Shown here: one piece after another, positions 41,732 through 49,734 of the stretch
How the letters are laid out: the number at the start of each line of letters is the position of its first letter
Position numbering within the stretch: the stretch's first letter is position 1
Virus record (IMG/VR): IMGVR_UViG_3300027861_000012
Coordinates: 113,657-177,656 of that record
DNA length: 64,000 nucleotides
Origin: a virus
Reading direction: 5' to 3' (one strand)
Position numbers and translations under genes: made by a program
Notes under the pieces: generated by a model
Seen by the model: only the letters and a program-made list of their open reading frames with translations
Told to the model about the DNA's origin: nothing
The model's database searches: none

Positions 41732-42501
41732 AGACGCGACAATTAGCGAAGATTCTTGAGCCTGCCTTCCGTGCCTATCAGGTTCAGATGCTTCCGCACA
41801 CGTTTTTAGGGGTTCGTTTGAGCCTCCAAATCTCGCAAGAGGTTATGAAGGCCCGTGAAGAGTCACATGTGAGTCTTACATGGCGAGACTCTTTCAATGT
41901 GGTGGCTTCCAGATTGATGGAGACCTCCGGTTTCGATGTTGAATTCGCCTATGTATTCGACAGCGAAATCCATCTGCTGATCAGCGAAAGTGGTAATGTC
42001 TTCCAACGTGACCTGCAACGATCCGTTTCGTCGCTGGCTGTACAAGCATCCCTGATCTTCTCTCACAAGCAACATGCTCCCGGCATGTTTGATTGCCGCA
42101 TCTCCGGATTGCCGTCTTGGGAATACGCCTTTGACTACTTCAGCCATCAGCGTACCAACTGCCGCAGCCATGCCGTCAATGCCATGTGCCAGTATGCCAT
42201 GGAGCTTACCTTCCCGGACTTGAACACACATACAGTCAATCAGCGTATGAGCAAGATGGATCACGATGCTCGATTGAAGTATGCCCAAGCTTTCGGCACA
42301 CTGCATCGCGGTGGCGGGCATATGTGTGACTGGTTCCAGTTCGGTCACTTACTGAAATGGACCGAATGCACCCGGCCATGTACTGGCAAAGACGGCACGC
42401 CTTCGTCTTACGAGACACGTCGTATCGACATGCGACCCGCGCCTGGCGACACGGGTGTCTTCTGTGACGAACTTTCCTGTATCGTTTATGGTGACGAATG
42501 A
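41728..42501 (+). CDS. Thg1-like protein with altered metal-binding residues
   Basis: This is a 257-residue protein that follows the tRNA-His guanylyltransferase fold over its first 160 residues. VRLS at 29-32 corresponds to the VRLDGR strand, EFAYVFDSEIHLLIS at 72-86 to the AYGQSDEYSFVF strand, and FDCRISGLPSWEYAFDYFSH at 121-140 to the FDGR...DYLSWRQ block. In Thg1 the two catalytic metals are held by Asp in RLDG and Asp in SDE. Here they are Ser32 and Ser79, with an Asp shifted one place before Ser79. Normal 3'-5' nucleotide addition is therefore unlikely or needs other ligands. tRNA binding may remain. The C-terminal 100 residues are unusual, with Cys/His pairs. Confidence 0.75.
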   Translation: MKTRQLAKILEPAFRAYQVQMLPHTFLGVRLSLQISQEVMKAREESHVSLTWRDSFNVVASRLMETSGFDVEFAYVFDSEIHLLISESGNVFQRDLQRSVSSLAVQASLIFSHKQHAPGMFDCRISGLPSWEYAFDYFSHQRTNCRSHAVNAMCQYAMELTFPDLNTHTVNQRMSKMDHDARLKYAQAFGTLHRGGGHMCDWFQFGHLLKWTECTRPCTGKDGTPSSYETRRIDMRPAPGDTGVFCDELSCIVYGDE

Positions 42502-42614
42502 TTCGTCTGGAATATGACCCACAGTCTGCTGGTGTCATCATACTCGATGCGGAGTATTATGGTGAACCATTAACGCTTGACGCCAGGTACGTAAAAGCAC
42601 TTCATGAGCTTTGA
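42498..42614 (+). CDS. Short protein (38 aa)
   Basis: MIRLEYDPQSAGVIILDAEY, with ATGA overlap to the Thg1-like gene and an 11-base overlap with the next start. Small but in a tight overlap chain. Function unknown. Confidence 0.45.
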   Translation: MIRLEYDPQSAGVIILDAEYYGEPLTLDARYVKALHEL

Positions 42615-42873
42615 TAACAAAGACTACCCGAACCGCAAGGATCACCGAAAGCCCTACCCGCACAAAGGGCCACGACGCTTCGCAGCGTCCTGTCGCCCCG
42701 GCGGTAGCTGTAAGTTCTGCACCCACGGGCGATGTCATTCACAGATACGTGATGAACGGGACGCTGACGACCAGATAGAAGAGTTTCACAATTTCGATGC
42801 CACTGAAGAACAAGCCTGGCTTGATGATGAGGCCATGTGGCGAGACATGGAAGATGACCCCAACTGGCCCTAA
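42604..42873 (+). CDS. Small Cys-rich protein (89 aa)
   Basis: The N-terminal half is basic (RKPYPHKGPRRFAASCRPGG) and carries the Cys set C...CKFC...C, a probable zinc site. The C-terminal half is acidic (DADDQIEEFHNFDATEEQAW). Could be a nucleic-acid-binding accessory factor. Confidence 0.6.
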   Translation: MSFDNKDYPNRKDHRKPYPHKGPRRFAASCRPGGSCKFCTHGRCHSQIRDERDADDQIEEFHNFDATEEQAWLDDEAMWRDMEDDPNWP

Positions 42874-42890
42874 CTTGACGGACTCCCACA

Positions 42891-43784
42891 ATGAATCTCC
42901 CCGATTTCTGTGCGCTTGAGCCCTGGCCCAAGTACAAAGCATACTTACAGCTAAAGGCTGCACTTCGCCAGTATGGTCGGTGTCTCTTTTGGGAAGATCA
43001 AGATATTGATCTCCTCCCTGGCATAGGTCGCTCACTTGCCCGCCAAATACTCTACTATTTTGCCAGTGGGGATGCTGATACCACCGTGCATTCAGTGTGT
43101 TCCAGTGTCGAGTGTATCGAACCACGACACAATTATCCGATTGGTCAAGTGGTAGCCAGGAAGAATTGTTGGGAACACATCCGCCAGCAGTCATCCCGCC
43201 GTGGAGACTGTCTTATCTGGTGCGGCGGGGATGTCAATAGTCTACCCACCTACTACACAGATGGTGTCAAGCGGTCAGTGGCTCAACACATCTACGAGCT
43301 TCACTACGGCGTGAAGTTCTTCGCTAAAGCCCGCTTTCGCCCAACCTGTGGTGTCCCAAATTGTATTGCGCCAAAGCATCTTCAACCGCTAAACCCGGCG
43401 TTTGTACAACACTGGGAGGGCCCAACACCCGAGGCGTTTGCGCACAACCTTCTGGATTATATTGCGCTGATACCGACCGATAAAACAACCGGGTGTACGT
43501 ATTGGCCGGGGTCTATGAACAATGGTCGCACGCCAATGATCAAGGTTGGACAGTCACAGAGGTATAGTGTCACAAGCCTGTTGTTTAACTATGCATACGG
43601 GCCACCATCAGAGTTGGAACGTAGTACCTCTATGTCATGCGGATGCAAAAACTGCGTCGAACCCCATCACATTGTCATGCGTCACACCAGTTGGTCTGAT
43701 CCTAAGTTGGAACACCCGGTGGAGATGTCACAATGTGAGAATCAACCTGAAGATACAGCCGTCCCGGTTCCAGCTATCCATTAA
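42891..43784 (+). CDS. Tandem HNH-derived zinc module protein, three modules
   Basis: This is a 297-residue protein. Three successive modules end in the HNH-type zinc site: SVCSSVECIEPRHNYP, RPTCGVPNCIAPKHLQPL and MSCGCKNCVEPHHIVMR. Modules 2 and 3 begin with a CxxW motif (CLIWCGG and CTYWPGS). The order is that of the small HNH fold (CxWxG ... CxNxxCxxPxHL). The catalytic His expected before the first Cys (HxC in active enzymes) is replaced in each. It is therefore probably a nucleic-acid-binding string, not a nuclease. Related to 46690-47718. Confidence 0.7.
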   Translation: MNLPDFCALEPWPKYKAYLQLKAALRQYGRCLFWEDQDIDLLPGIGRSLARQILYYFASGDADTTVHSVCSSVECIEPRHNYPIGQVVARKNCWEHIRQQSSRRGDCLIWCGGDVNSLPTYYTDGVKRSVAQHIYELHYGVKFFAKARFRPTCGVPNCIAPKHLQPLNPAFVQHWEGPTPEAFAHNLLDYIALIPTDKTTGCTYWPGSMNNGRTPMIKVGQSQRYSVTSLLFNYAYGPPSELERSTSMSCGCKNCVEPHHIVMRHTSWSDPKLEHPVEMSQCENQPEDTAVPVPAIH

Positions 43785-43789
43785 ACCTA

Positions 43790-43818
43790 TTGACACTGAG
43801 ACCTCAGCATGATACAAT
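43790..43818 (+). promoter_or_regulatory. Sigma70-like promoter with palindromic spacer
   Basis: TTGACA, 17 bases, TACAAT. The spacer starts with CTGAGacCTCAG (43796-43807), a perfect inverted repeat lying between the two boxes and a natural place for a repressor. Confidence 0.75.
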
Positions 43819-43853
43819 GAAATAATACTCACGAATTTCAATAAGGACTCCCC

Positions 43854-44246
43854 ATGATCTATCTTGGTTCTACGTACACCCACGATGACCCTGCCGTTCA
43901 AGAGTGGCGTTTCCAAGCCGTTTGCAAAGCTGCTGCCCACTTTTTGAAGCAAGGGTTTCACATTCTTTCCCCTATTGCCCATGCGCACCCCATCGCACAG
44001 TATGGGCTCCCAACTGACTGGGGTTTCTGGGCAGAGTATGATGAAGCATGTATCAAGACCTGTGAAGTCATGTGGATACTCATGCTTGACGGTTGGGAAA
44101 TCAGCCGAGGCGTGAATGCAGAGATCCAGATCGCTAAATCTCTGTCTATACCGATCAAGTACGTACAGATCATCAACCCCGACTCAGACCAGCCAGAATA
44201 TCATGTACGTAATACGCCATATGATTACGGGAGGCTCAGTCAGTGA
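43854..44246 (+). CDS. DUF1937-like protein (130 aa)
   Basis: IYLGSTYTHDDPAVQEWRFQ, then HILSPIAHAHPIAQYGLPTD and GWEISRGVNAEIQIAKSLSI, match the DUF1937 domain. That family is related to nucleoside deoxyribosyltransferases: the GxxxSxGxxxE segment with an acidic nucleophile is visible (SRGVNAEI). Probable role in nucleotide metabolism or base modification. First gene after the 43790 promoter. Confidence 0.75.
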   Translation: MIYLGSTYTHDDPAVQEWRFQAVCKAAAHFLKQGFHILSPIAHAHPIAQYGLPTDWGFWAEYDEACIKTCEVMWILMLDGWEISRGVNAEIQIAKSLSIPIKYVQIINPDSDQPEYHVRNTPYDYGRLSQ

Positions 44247-44584
44247 AACATCGTGTCACAGTGAACTTCGATGGCCAGATCAATTTTCGTGATCGTTCAG
44301 AAATGGCGGACACGCTCCAGAAATGGTTTGAGACACGGGACTATTTCCGTATCGTCCTCCATTTTGAACTGGTCTCGACCAGCATTGTTGAAATTCATTA
44401 TGAGGAACGCCACTTTGCCTTCGTCACCGGTGAAGTGGTATGGGATATTGAAGGGCTGCATCAAGAGAATTTGATGGACACCATCTTCATGACTCTGTGC
44501 AGTCAAGTTTGTGGTCCGACCATTGATGTCAGCGTTAAGGCTTGGCATGACCCCGAGATGGAGGTACTGGAATGTACGCCTTAG
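44243..44584 (+). CDS. Hypothetical protein (113 aa)
   Basis: MKHRVTVNFDGQINFRDRSE; beta strands then a helix ending with Trp. ATGA overlap upstream and a 13-base overlap downstream. No family recognised. Confidence 0.55.
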   Translation: MKHRVTVNFDGQINFRDRSEMADTLQKWFETRDYFRIVLHFELVSTSIVEIHYEERHFAFVTGEVVWDIEGLHQENLMDTIFMTLCSQVCGPTIDVSVKAWHDPEMEVLECTP

Positions 44585-45009
44585 ATCATGCCTCAATGAG
44601 GCAAGAAAAAGAGATCGTGTGGCTCGGGATAGCTCCGATTGGAATCGCATGGGTATTTCAAGCACAGGTTCTTGTACCAGAAAAGTCTGGACGTTTGTCA
44701 CAACATACCCACTTTGGCTGCGAAATTGTTGGGTACACAGATTTAGCAGACTGGGCCATGCCAATCTCGTATATCCATGACGGCCAGCGGGTGCTTTTCA
44801 TACGGCGAGTCTTTTACTTGTCGCCAGACTGGGACCATGGTGAAATCCCGGAAGACCTTCCCGACGACTTGGTGGTTACGCCAGATTCTATTTCCCCTGG
44901 GCGTCTTGGGGACATGCCTTGGGACGAAGTGCTCTGGGGTATGGCGGACGATGACGAAGATGAAGAAGATTACGGAGGCTTTGATGAAGAAGATTCTGAC
45001 TTCTGTTAG
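44572..45009 (+). CDS. Hypothetical protein with acidic tail (145 aa)
   Basis: MYALDHASMRQEKEIVWLGI; beta-rich N-terminal two-thirds, then a run of Asp/Glu (MADDDEDEEDYGGFDEEDSD), the kind of tail seen in DNA mimics or chaperones. No family recognised. Confidence 0.6.
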   Translation: MYALDHASMRQEKEIVWLGIAPIGIAWVFQAQVLVPEKSGRLSQHTHFGCEIVGYTDLADWAMPISYIHDGQRVLFIRRVFYLSPDWDHGEIPEDLPDDLVVTPDSISPGRLGDMPWDEVLWGMADDDEDEEDYGGFDEEDSDFC

Positions 45010-45754
45010 GTGTGTAATCAATGCCAAACCGACAGTTACCGTACCCATCCTGCTGTGCATACTGCTAGTGCAGGCTTGGCACTGGTGGTATCCCGCCGGA
45101 CATGTGTCTGTGACAACAGTGATTCCCGTGACCATAGTTCAGTTGCGTGGCCACGAATACTATCGGTGTCTCTCCATTAAGCATGGGATACGAACGGTCC
45201 AAAAGGCAAGTGAGTATTGGGAGCAATACGGTATCAAGTTCAAAGTTGTGAACTTTGGTATCATCAAAGATTGTGAATGGGCGACGATCTCAAGTGACAA
45301 ACATGGCGACGGCGAGCTATCGCTTATCATAGATGAGATTGAACAGGCTACTAGGACCTTTGTGGTGGTGCTTCCAGAGAAGTTTACCAATCTTGATGGC
45401 TCGTGGGCACCAGAAATTGCTGGTCTAGCATCTACCAATCGCAATGGATTCGCCCTTGTCGATTCTGATTGGCGCGTCACAGCGCATGAATTCGGCCATG
45501 CTCTATGTGGTTGTTACCACACATACGTACAACCAGGGAACTTATTGGAATCGGGAATTTTAGATCGGAGGCCAGCCAAGGAAGACATTGTACTGACAGT
45601 TTGGCAAGCGTTTTGGGCACGGAAATTTGCACGGGACCTGGAGACAAGGTACACCAATGGCACATTCACTGAAGAAAAACGACCTCCGTACAATTTTGGC
45701 ACTTATCGACGCAAGAATTTCATCACTGGACCTATGGTCCATGGGGGTACATAG
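44984..45754 (+). CDS. Membrane-anchored zincin-like metalloprotease
   Basis: This is a 256-residue protein; the start at 44984 follows GGAGG. A signal anchor (VPILLCILLVQAWHWWYPAG) lies near residue 18. The motif TAHEFGHALCGCYHTY near residue 165 is an HExxH zincin site with a third His placed as in metzincin-type enzymes (HExGHxxxxxxH), and the enzyme would act outside the cytoplasm. It lies in the rightward region, apart from the other exported protease at 28319-29320. Substrate unknown. Confidence 0.65.
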   Translation: MKKILTSVRCVINAKPTVTVPILLCILLVQAWHWWYPAGHVSVTTVIPVTIVQLRGHEYYRCLSIKHGIRTVQKASEYWEQYGIKFKVVNFGIIKDCEWATISSDKHGDGELSLIIDEIEQATRTFVVVLPEKFTNLDGSWAPEIAGLASTNRNGFALVDSDWRVTAHEFGHALCGCYHTYVQPGNLLESGILDRRPAKEDIVLTVWQAFWARKFARDLETRYTNGTFTEEKRPPYNFGTYRRKNFITGPMVHGGT

Positions 45755-46061
45755 GAAAGAGGCCCGGAAACTGATGTTGTTGGGCAATAGACTGGCTCAG
45801 CGGCGCGTTTATGACGACAAGTTCCTGACTGAAGGCGGTTTTACCTTCATGAAGATGGTATGGTCGGTTTCCGGGAACCGGATGGACGGGAAGACTATGC
45901 GATTCAGTAGACTGCAAGACACCAAGCGTCGGTATGCCCAGCAGTTTTTGAAGCTTGGCTTCTTGCAACTTGTTACACACCCTGATTGTGGCGACAACCT
46001 GGACCGACTTGTTGTCACCAAACTTGGCGAAGACCAACTTTACATGAGGCACAAACGATGA
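45657..46061 (+). CDS. Hypothetical basic protein (134 aa)
   Basis: It starts MAHSLKKNDLRTILALIDAR, overlapping the metalloprotease end by 98 bases. A TKRRYAQQFLKLGFLQLVTH region followed by LDRLVVTKLGEDQLY resembles a winged-helix wing. Could be DNA-binding. The long overlap leaves the start uncertain. Confidence 0.5.
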   Translation: MAHSLKKNDLRTILALIDARISSLDLWSMGVHRKEARKLMLLGNRLAQRRVYDDKFLTEGGFTFMKMVWSVSGNRMDGKTMRFSRLQDTKRRYAQQFLKLGFLQLVTHPDCGDNLDRLVVTKLGEDQLYMRHKR

Positions 46062-46693
46062 GCGTGAAGATACGACCCGATAACAGGTTGATTATCACAG
46101 TGGGTTACCCTCGCAGCGGTAAATCAACCTGGGCAATGGGAACATGTATCCCTACTGTGTCCTCTGATGCCCTCCGTATGGCCCTATTTGGCAGCCTATG
46201 GAGCGAAGCACAGGAACACCTTGTCTTGCCGTTGGCTCGAACCATGGTTCAGACACTGTTCTTCGCTGGTCACCCGCGAGTGGTTTTTGATTCCATCAGC
46301 ACTACTCGTGCCCTACGTGATTTCTGGCGGCCATCACCTGAATGCCCCTGGACACGAACCTACCATATTTTAGAAACCAGTGCTGAAGTCTGCAAAGAGC
46401 GAGCCGTCGAGTCCGGGGATGACTATCTGGTACCGGTGATTGACCGCCTGCAAAGCAAATACGAGCCTGTGGAGCCATGCGAAGAGGGTCCCAGATTCGT
46501 TATGCGCCGTGGCGAAGAGGATTTCGTTCAAGAAACAGCAGAAATGCGGGCCGACCACAAGGAATTGTTTCATGCCATCTTGGAACAGCACGAAGCTGGG
46601 ATGCGTGAGCTACGGGAGACTGGCACCTACACCGGTGAACTCTCTGTAGGCATGATCCTGGCGATACGGGATGCACTGGAGTTGCCAGTATGA
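46058..46693 (+). CDS. P-loop kinase (polynucleotide-kinase-like)
   Basis: This is a 211-residue protein with Walker A GYPRSGKST at residues 16-24 and a VVFDSISTT strand. Later comes CKERAVESGDDYLVPVIDRL followed by YEPVE..EEG, a layout seen in the T4 polynucleotide-kinase family of 5'-OH kinases. RNA end repair is plausible beside the nucleotidyltransferase-like gene further left. ATGA overlap on both sides. Confidence 0.65.
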   Translation: MSVKIRPDNRLIITVGYPRSGKSTWAMGTCIPTVSSDALRMALFGSLWSEAQEHLVLPLARTMVQTLFFAGHPRVVFDSISTTRALRDFWRPSPECPWTRTYHILETSAEVCKERAVESGDDYLVPVIDRLQSKYEPVEPCEEGPRFVMRRGEEDFVQETAEMRADHKELFHAILEQHEAGMRELRETGTYTGELSVGMILAIRDALELPV

Positions 46694-47718
46694 CTGACCG
46701 AGAAACCTTTGCTAGCTGTGTCACAGTCTTAGGGATCAATGAGTGTTGGCCTTGGAAGGGTAAACCGAAGTTCTTTCTTGATGGTAAATTCCGTGAGATA
46801 GCACGCGCTTGCCTGTTGCTCCATGGTGTTAAGCTTCGCCCCAACCAAAAGGTCACCAGGATATGTAACAACCCGTTATGTACGAATCCAAGGCACTTCC
46901 TTGTTGACGGACGGTACATTCGCATCGTGCCTCGGCTCGGTTACTTGACACTACGGGAGCGATTCGAGTTTGAGATCATCAAAACAGACGGTTGTCATAA
47001 CTGGATGGGCCCGCAAACTATCGAACGCAATGGGGCCACAGTGAACCCCAAGGTTCACCAGGCTAAGTTCTATGGTCTGAACTACAGTGCTAAAGAGATC
47101 ACACAGACATGTGGAAACAAGAAGTGTTTGAACATCGATCACCTACGATTTGGTGGACTCACTGTCCGCGAAGCCCGCAAGGCAGTAGGTTTGCTCCCCG
47201 ATTTCACTATCGAGGAACGGTTTTGGCAAAACATCAGGAAGATTCCGCATGGGTGTTGGATTTGGATCGGAAGCATCTACACTAACGGTGAGCCCAGACT
47301 GTGGGTTGATGGTAAGTACAAACATGCTAATGTCGTTTGTGCCGAGCTTCTGCAATTGAAGCCCCTACCACCAGCGGGTGTATATGGGCGAACCTGCGGG
47401 AATCAACGATGCATACGACCAGAGCACTTTCGTGACATCAGATCTGGCTATGAAAAGTTCATGGACCACATCACTAAGAGAGATTATGGGACTGGCTATG
47501 GCCCCTGCTGGATATGGTTCGGACCTAGTATAGGTAGCTGGGGGAAGTACGCCCCCGACTGGAATCATGGGCCACATCGCCGCACGCCTGCGGCACTGTC
47601 GCTGCATTTTGTCGGCCAAGAGGTTCCACTACAGTCGCATATTCAAAGGTGCTGTGGGATCAAAGACTGTATATGCCCCCACCATTTGTATGTCAAACAC
47701 AGAAAGGAACTTGAATGA
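46690..47718 (+). CDS. Tandem HNH-derived zinc module protein, four modules
   Basis: This is a 342-residue protein made of four successive modules. Each starts with a CWPW/CHNW/CWIW/CWIW motif and ends with a zinc site: RICNNPLCTNPRHF, TQTCGNKKCLNIDHL, GRTCGNQRCIRPEHF and QRCCGIKDCICPHHL. These fit the compact HNH endonuclease fold. The His that precedes the first Cys in active members is Arg, Gln or Thr here, and the AHR helix His is missing, so cleavage is unlikely. Four beads could give tight, sequence- or structure-specific nucleic-acid binding. Confidence 0.7.
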   Translation: MTDRETFASCVTVLGINECWPWKGKPKFFLDGKFREIARACLLLHGVKLRPNQKVTRICNNPLCTNPRHFLVDGRYIRIVPRLGYLTLRERFEFEIIKTDGCHNWMGPQTIERNGATVNPKVHQAKFYGLNYSAKEITQTCGNKKCLNIDHLRFGGLTVREARKAVGLLPDFTIEERFWQNIRKIPHGCWIWIGSIYTNGEPRLWVDGKYKHANVVCAELLQLKPLPPAGVYGRTCGNQRCIRPEHFRDIRSGYEKFMDHITKRDYGTGYGPCWIWFGPSIGSWGKYAPDWNHGPHRRTPAALSLHFVGQEVPLQSHIQRCCGIKDCICPHHLYVKHRKELE

Positions 47719-47951
47719 AAATTCTTGACACACGACCGTTCAGCAACCCTATCATTTGTTGTCCGGGCGATACCTTGCGGGTTACCTGGAGCGACAATAA
47801 CAAAACTGTGGCACGGATGGAGGCCACCATCACGGAAGATCAGACTTTGGACACGGCGGTTCTCGTGAAATACACCCCAGAAGAGGCTGAGAAGCTTGGT
47901 TTTGAGTCTGCACTTGGTGTGTTCGCCGGGAAAGCGGAGGACTTGACATGA
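47715..47951 (+). CDS. Small protein, paralog pair member 1 (78 aa)
   Basis: MKILDTRPFSNPIICCPGDT; the second half, TAVLVKYTPEEAEKLGFESA followed by LGVFAGKAE, repeats in the next gene. Function unknown. Confidence 0.6.
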   Translation: MKILDTRPFSNPIICCPGDTLRVTWSDNNKTVARMEATITEDQTLDTAVLVKYTPEEAEKLGFESALGVFAGKAEDLT

Positions 47952-48211
47952 AAGTGCTAGCCACACGAGAAATGGGCACCCCTTTGGTGTTCAAAGAGAA
48001 GTTCGGCATCGCTTGGTCGCGTGGTGATGTCACGATCACCAAATCTGGCCGGATCAATTTCGACGGGGAAATATGTTGTGAGCAAGAGGTTATGCTGGAA
48101 GAAGATCGCGTTGTAGACTATGCAATGATTGTGCAGCTTAGCCGGGAAGAAGCGGCCGAGTTTGGTCTAGTGAGTGCGCTCGGTGTAATCGAAGGCAAGA
48201 AACTTTCTTGA
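47948..48211 (+). CDS. Small protein, paralog pair member 2 (87 aa)
   Basis: MKVLATREMGTPLVFKEKFG; YAMIVQLSREEAAEFGLVSA followed by LGVIEGKKLS aligns with member 1. ATGA overlap between the two fits tandem duplication. Function unknown. Confidence 0.6.
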   Translation: MKVLATREMGTPLVFKEKFGIAWSRGDVTITKSGRINFDGEICCEQEVMLEEDRVVDYAMIVQLSREEAAEFGLVSALGVIEGKKLS

Positions 48212-48235
48212 CAACCGGTCGAAGTGTGGTATACT
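48208..48235 (+). promoter_or_regulatory. Sigma70-like promoter
   Basis: TTGACA, 16 bases, TATACT: the closest to consensus in the window. The start codon of the 48253 gene is 18 bases away, so the leader is very short. Confidence 0.8.
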
Positions 48236-48252
48236 TGGATTAGGAGAACGTT

Positions 48253-48435
48253 ATGTCACGGCCTGTAATCACAATCAATGAAAGCTCGGAGGTCGAATTC
48301 GAGCGTCATTGCGAAAAGCTTGTGGCATCCGGCTACAAGCTGGTGACAGCGAGTTGTGGTTTTGCGGATTCCGAAAAGTACGACTACTGTGGTGTTTGGA
48401 TGGCCGTCTTTGCTTTACCCGAAGTGATTGCATGA
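48253..48435 (+). CDS. Small protein (60 aa)
   Basis: MSRPVITINESSEVEFERHC, then a KLVASGYKLVTASCGFADSE strand pair. Similar in form to short phage proteins of about 60 residues (DUF1737-like) but not firmly matched. First gene after the 48208 promoter. Confidence 0.6.
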   Translation: MSRPVITINESSEVEFERHCEKLVASGYKLVTASCGFADSEKYDYCGVWMAVFALPEVIA

Positions 48436-48617
48436 TCGAATGGCTGACAAGACTCGTGGGTCGCTTGTTGCTCATCACCTTATTGGTGATGGCCAGGATC
48501 ATTGTGTGTGATCACATTGAGCCCAAGACACTGGCTGAGTATCGGGATGCCGTGTTGATTGTGTTTCCCATACTCACTGTCGTGTTCATCTTCATGAATT
48601 GGGACCAAATCGTATGA
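48432..48617 (+). CDS. Two-span membrane protein (61 aa)
   Basis: Hydrophobic helices LLLITLLVMARIIV and AVLIVFPILTVVFIFM are separated by an acidic loop. ATGA overlaps on both sides. Size and topology would suit a small antiholin or membrane factor, but no family is recognised. Confidence 0.6.
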   Translation: MIEWLTRLVGRLLLITLLVMARIIVCDHIEPKTLAEYRDAVLIVFPILTVVFIFMNWDQIV

Positions 48618-49060
48618 GCAACCGTAATAGACTCCTCTCCAGATCGGTTTGTGTTTGTGTTGGTGCGATTTCCCTCATTGCTGCCCACCAATGTGCCATC
48701 TATGGTTGGATCAACCTACTCTGGCTACCACCGTTGACCTTCCTACTGGGGTTCGTTGGATTCATTTTCAGCTTTCCGCCACATGCCCAGTATTCTTGTG
48801 ATCTTGATCTATCACCCCTAGAAGTGTTGGCGCTCAAAGACAAGTACCATGACATCCTGCTGGCTATCGACAAGCAGGATCATGAAGCCTTCCTGCGGTT
48901 TGTGATCCATGGCCAAATCAAGTCCGGCAGTGTATTTGAGTACCGGGTTGATACCGACCTGGCGTACCAAGCGGCCATCGACACTGTTGTTAATCAACAG
49001 TGCAAGAATCTACGTCTACTCGTTCAACGTCTCTCACCGGAGTCTCCCAATGCGCAATGA
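48614..49060 (+). CDS. Membrane protein with soluble C-terminal domain (148 aa)
   Basis: It starts MSNRNRLLSRSVCVCVGAIS. Two hydrophobic helices up to about residue 57 (LLWLPPLTFLLGFVGFIFSF) are followed by a helical domain beginning LDLSPLEVLALKDKYHDILL. Function unknown. Confidence 0.6.
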   Translation: MSNRNRLLSRSVCVCVGAISLIAAHQCAIYGWINLLWLPPLTFLLGFVGFIFSFPPHAQYSCDLDLSPLEVLALKDKYHDILLAIDKQDHEAFLRFVIHGQIKSGSVFEYRVDTDLAYQAAIDTVVNQQCKNLRLLVQRLSPESPNAQ

Positions 49061-49424
49061 TACCGAATGGAATGTCACCAGCTTTACCAACTACAAGTCT
49101 ATCGTCGGCTACTTTGCTATGTGGTCCGTGCGGCAGCTTGAAGTGTCACATCTACCGCCAGAGTATGCCACTGTTGTGGAGTATTTGTCAGCATCGTTGC
49201 GTATCAATACGGCCTTTGATGACAGTGGATGGGCACATCTCACACTCAACGACATCGAAAAGATGCTGCGGGACATCTTGATGGACTATCCGCCGTTCCA
49301 GCGTTGGAACAACTTTGAAGTCCTCGCAGACTGGCTCGATCTTGATGCCCTCATCCGGAACGTCGCCGTCTCGCTACGGGATGAAAACCGTCGTTATGAA
49401 GAAGAGGAACGCCGCCGTGTCTAG
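49050..49424 (+). CDS. Hypothetical helical protein (124 aa)
   Basis: MRNDTEWNVTSFTNYKSIVG; helical with repeated Trp, ends in an Arg/Glu-rich helix (DENRRYEEEERRRV). The first bases overlap the membrane protein gene. No family recognised. Confidence 0.6.
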   Translation: MRNDTEWNVTSFTNYKSIVGYFAMWSVRQLEVSHLPPEYATVVEYLSASLRINTAFDDSGWAHLTLNDIEKMLRDILMDYPPFQRWNNFEVLADWLDLDALIRNVAVSLRDENRRYEEEERRRV

Positions 49425-49734
49425 TATTGTCATTGTCGGTAGCCCGATCAACAGATTCGAGTTCTACGGCCCCTTTGACTATCGTGAAGAGGCCGTAGCG
49501 TGGGCGCACAAGTGCGCCGAGGGGAGTTGGTGGGTCAAAACACTGCGAGAACCCACCGAATACATGATCAATGCCGTACTGCGTCAGTGGATATTGGTTG
49601 TTGGAAACATGATTGATGGACTTGACTACTACGGGCCGTTCCCGACAATGCGGGCTGTCAATGAATGGGCGAGTGAGCATATTGAAAACTCGGATCGATT
49701 TCCACACCGGCTCATCGGGGTAAAACGATCATGA
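49417..49734 (+). CDS. Hypothetical protein with duplicated half (105 aa)
   Basis: GTG start assumed at 49417 because it overlaps the previous stop and has GAGGAA upstream. Two similar halves are visible: FEFYGPFDYREEAVAWAHKC and LDYYGPFPTMRAVNEWASEH. It is thus an internal duplication of an YGPFxxxxxAxxWA unit. Function unknown. Confidence 0.55.
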   Translation: MSSIVIVGSPINRFEFYGPFDYREEAVAWAHKCAEGSWWVKTLREPTEYMINAVLRQWILVVGNMIDGLDYYGPFPTMRAVNEWASEHIENSDRFPHRLIGVKRS

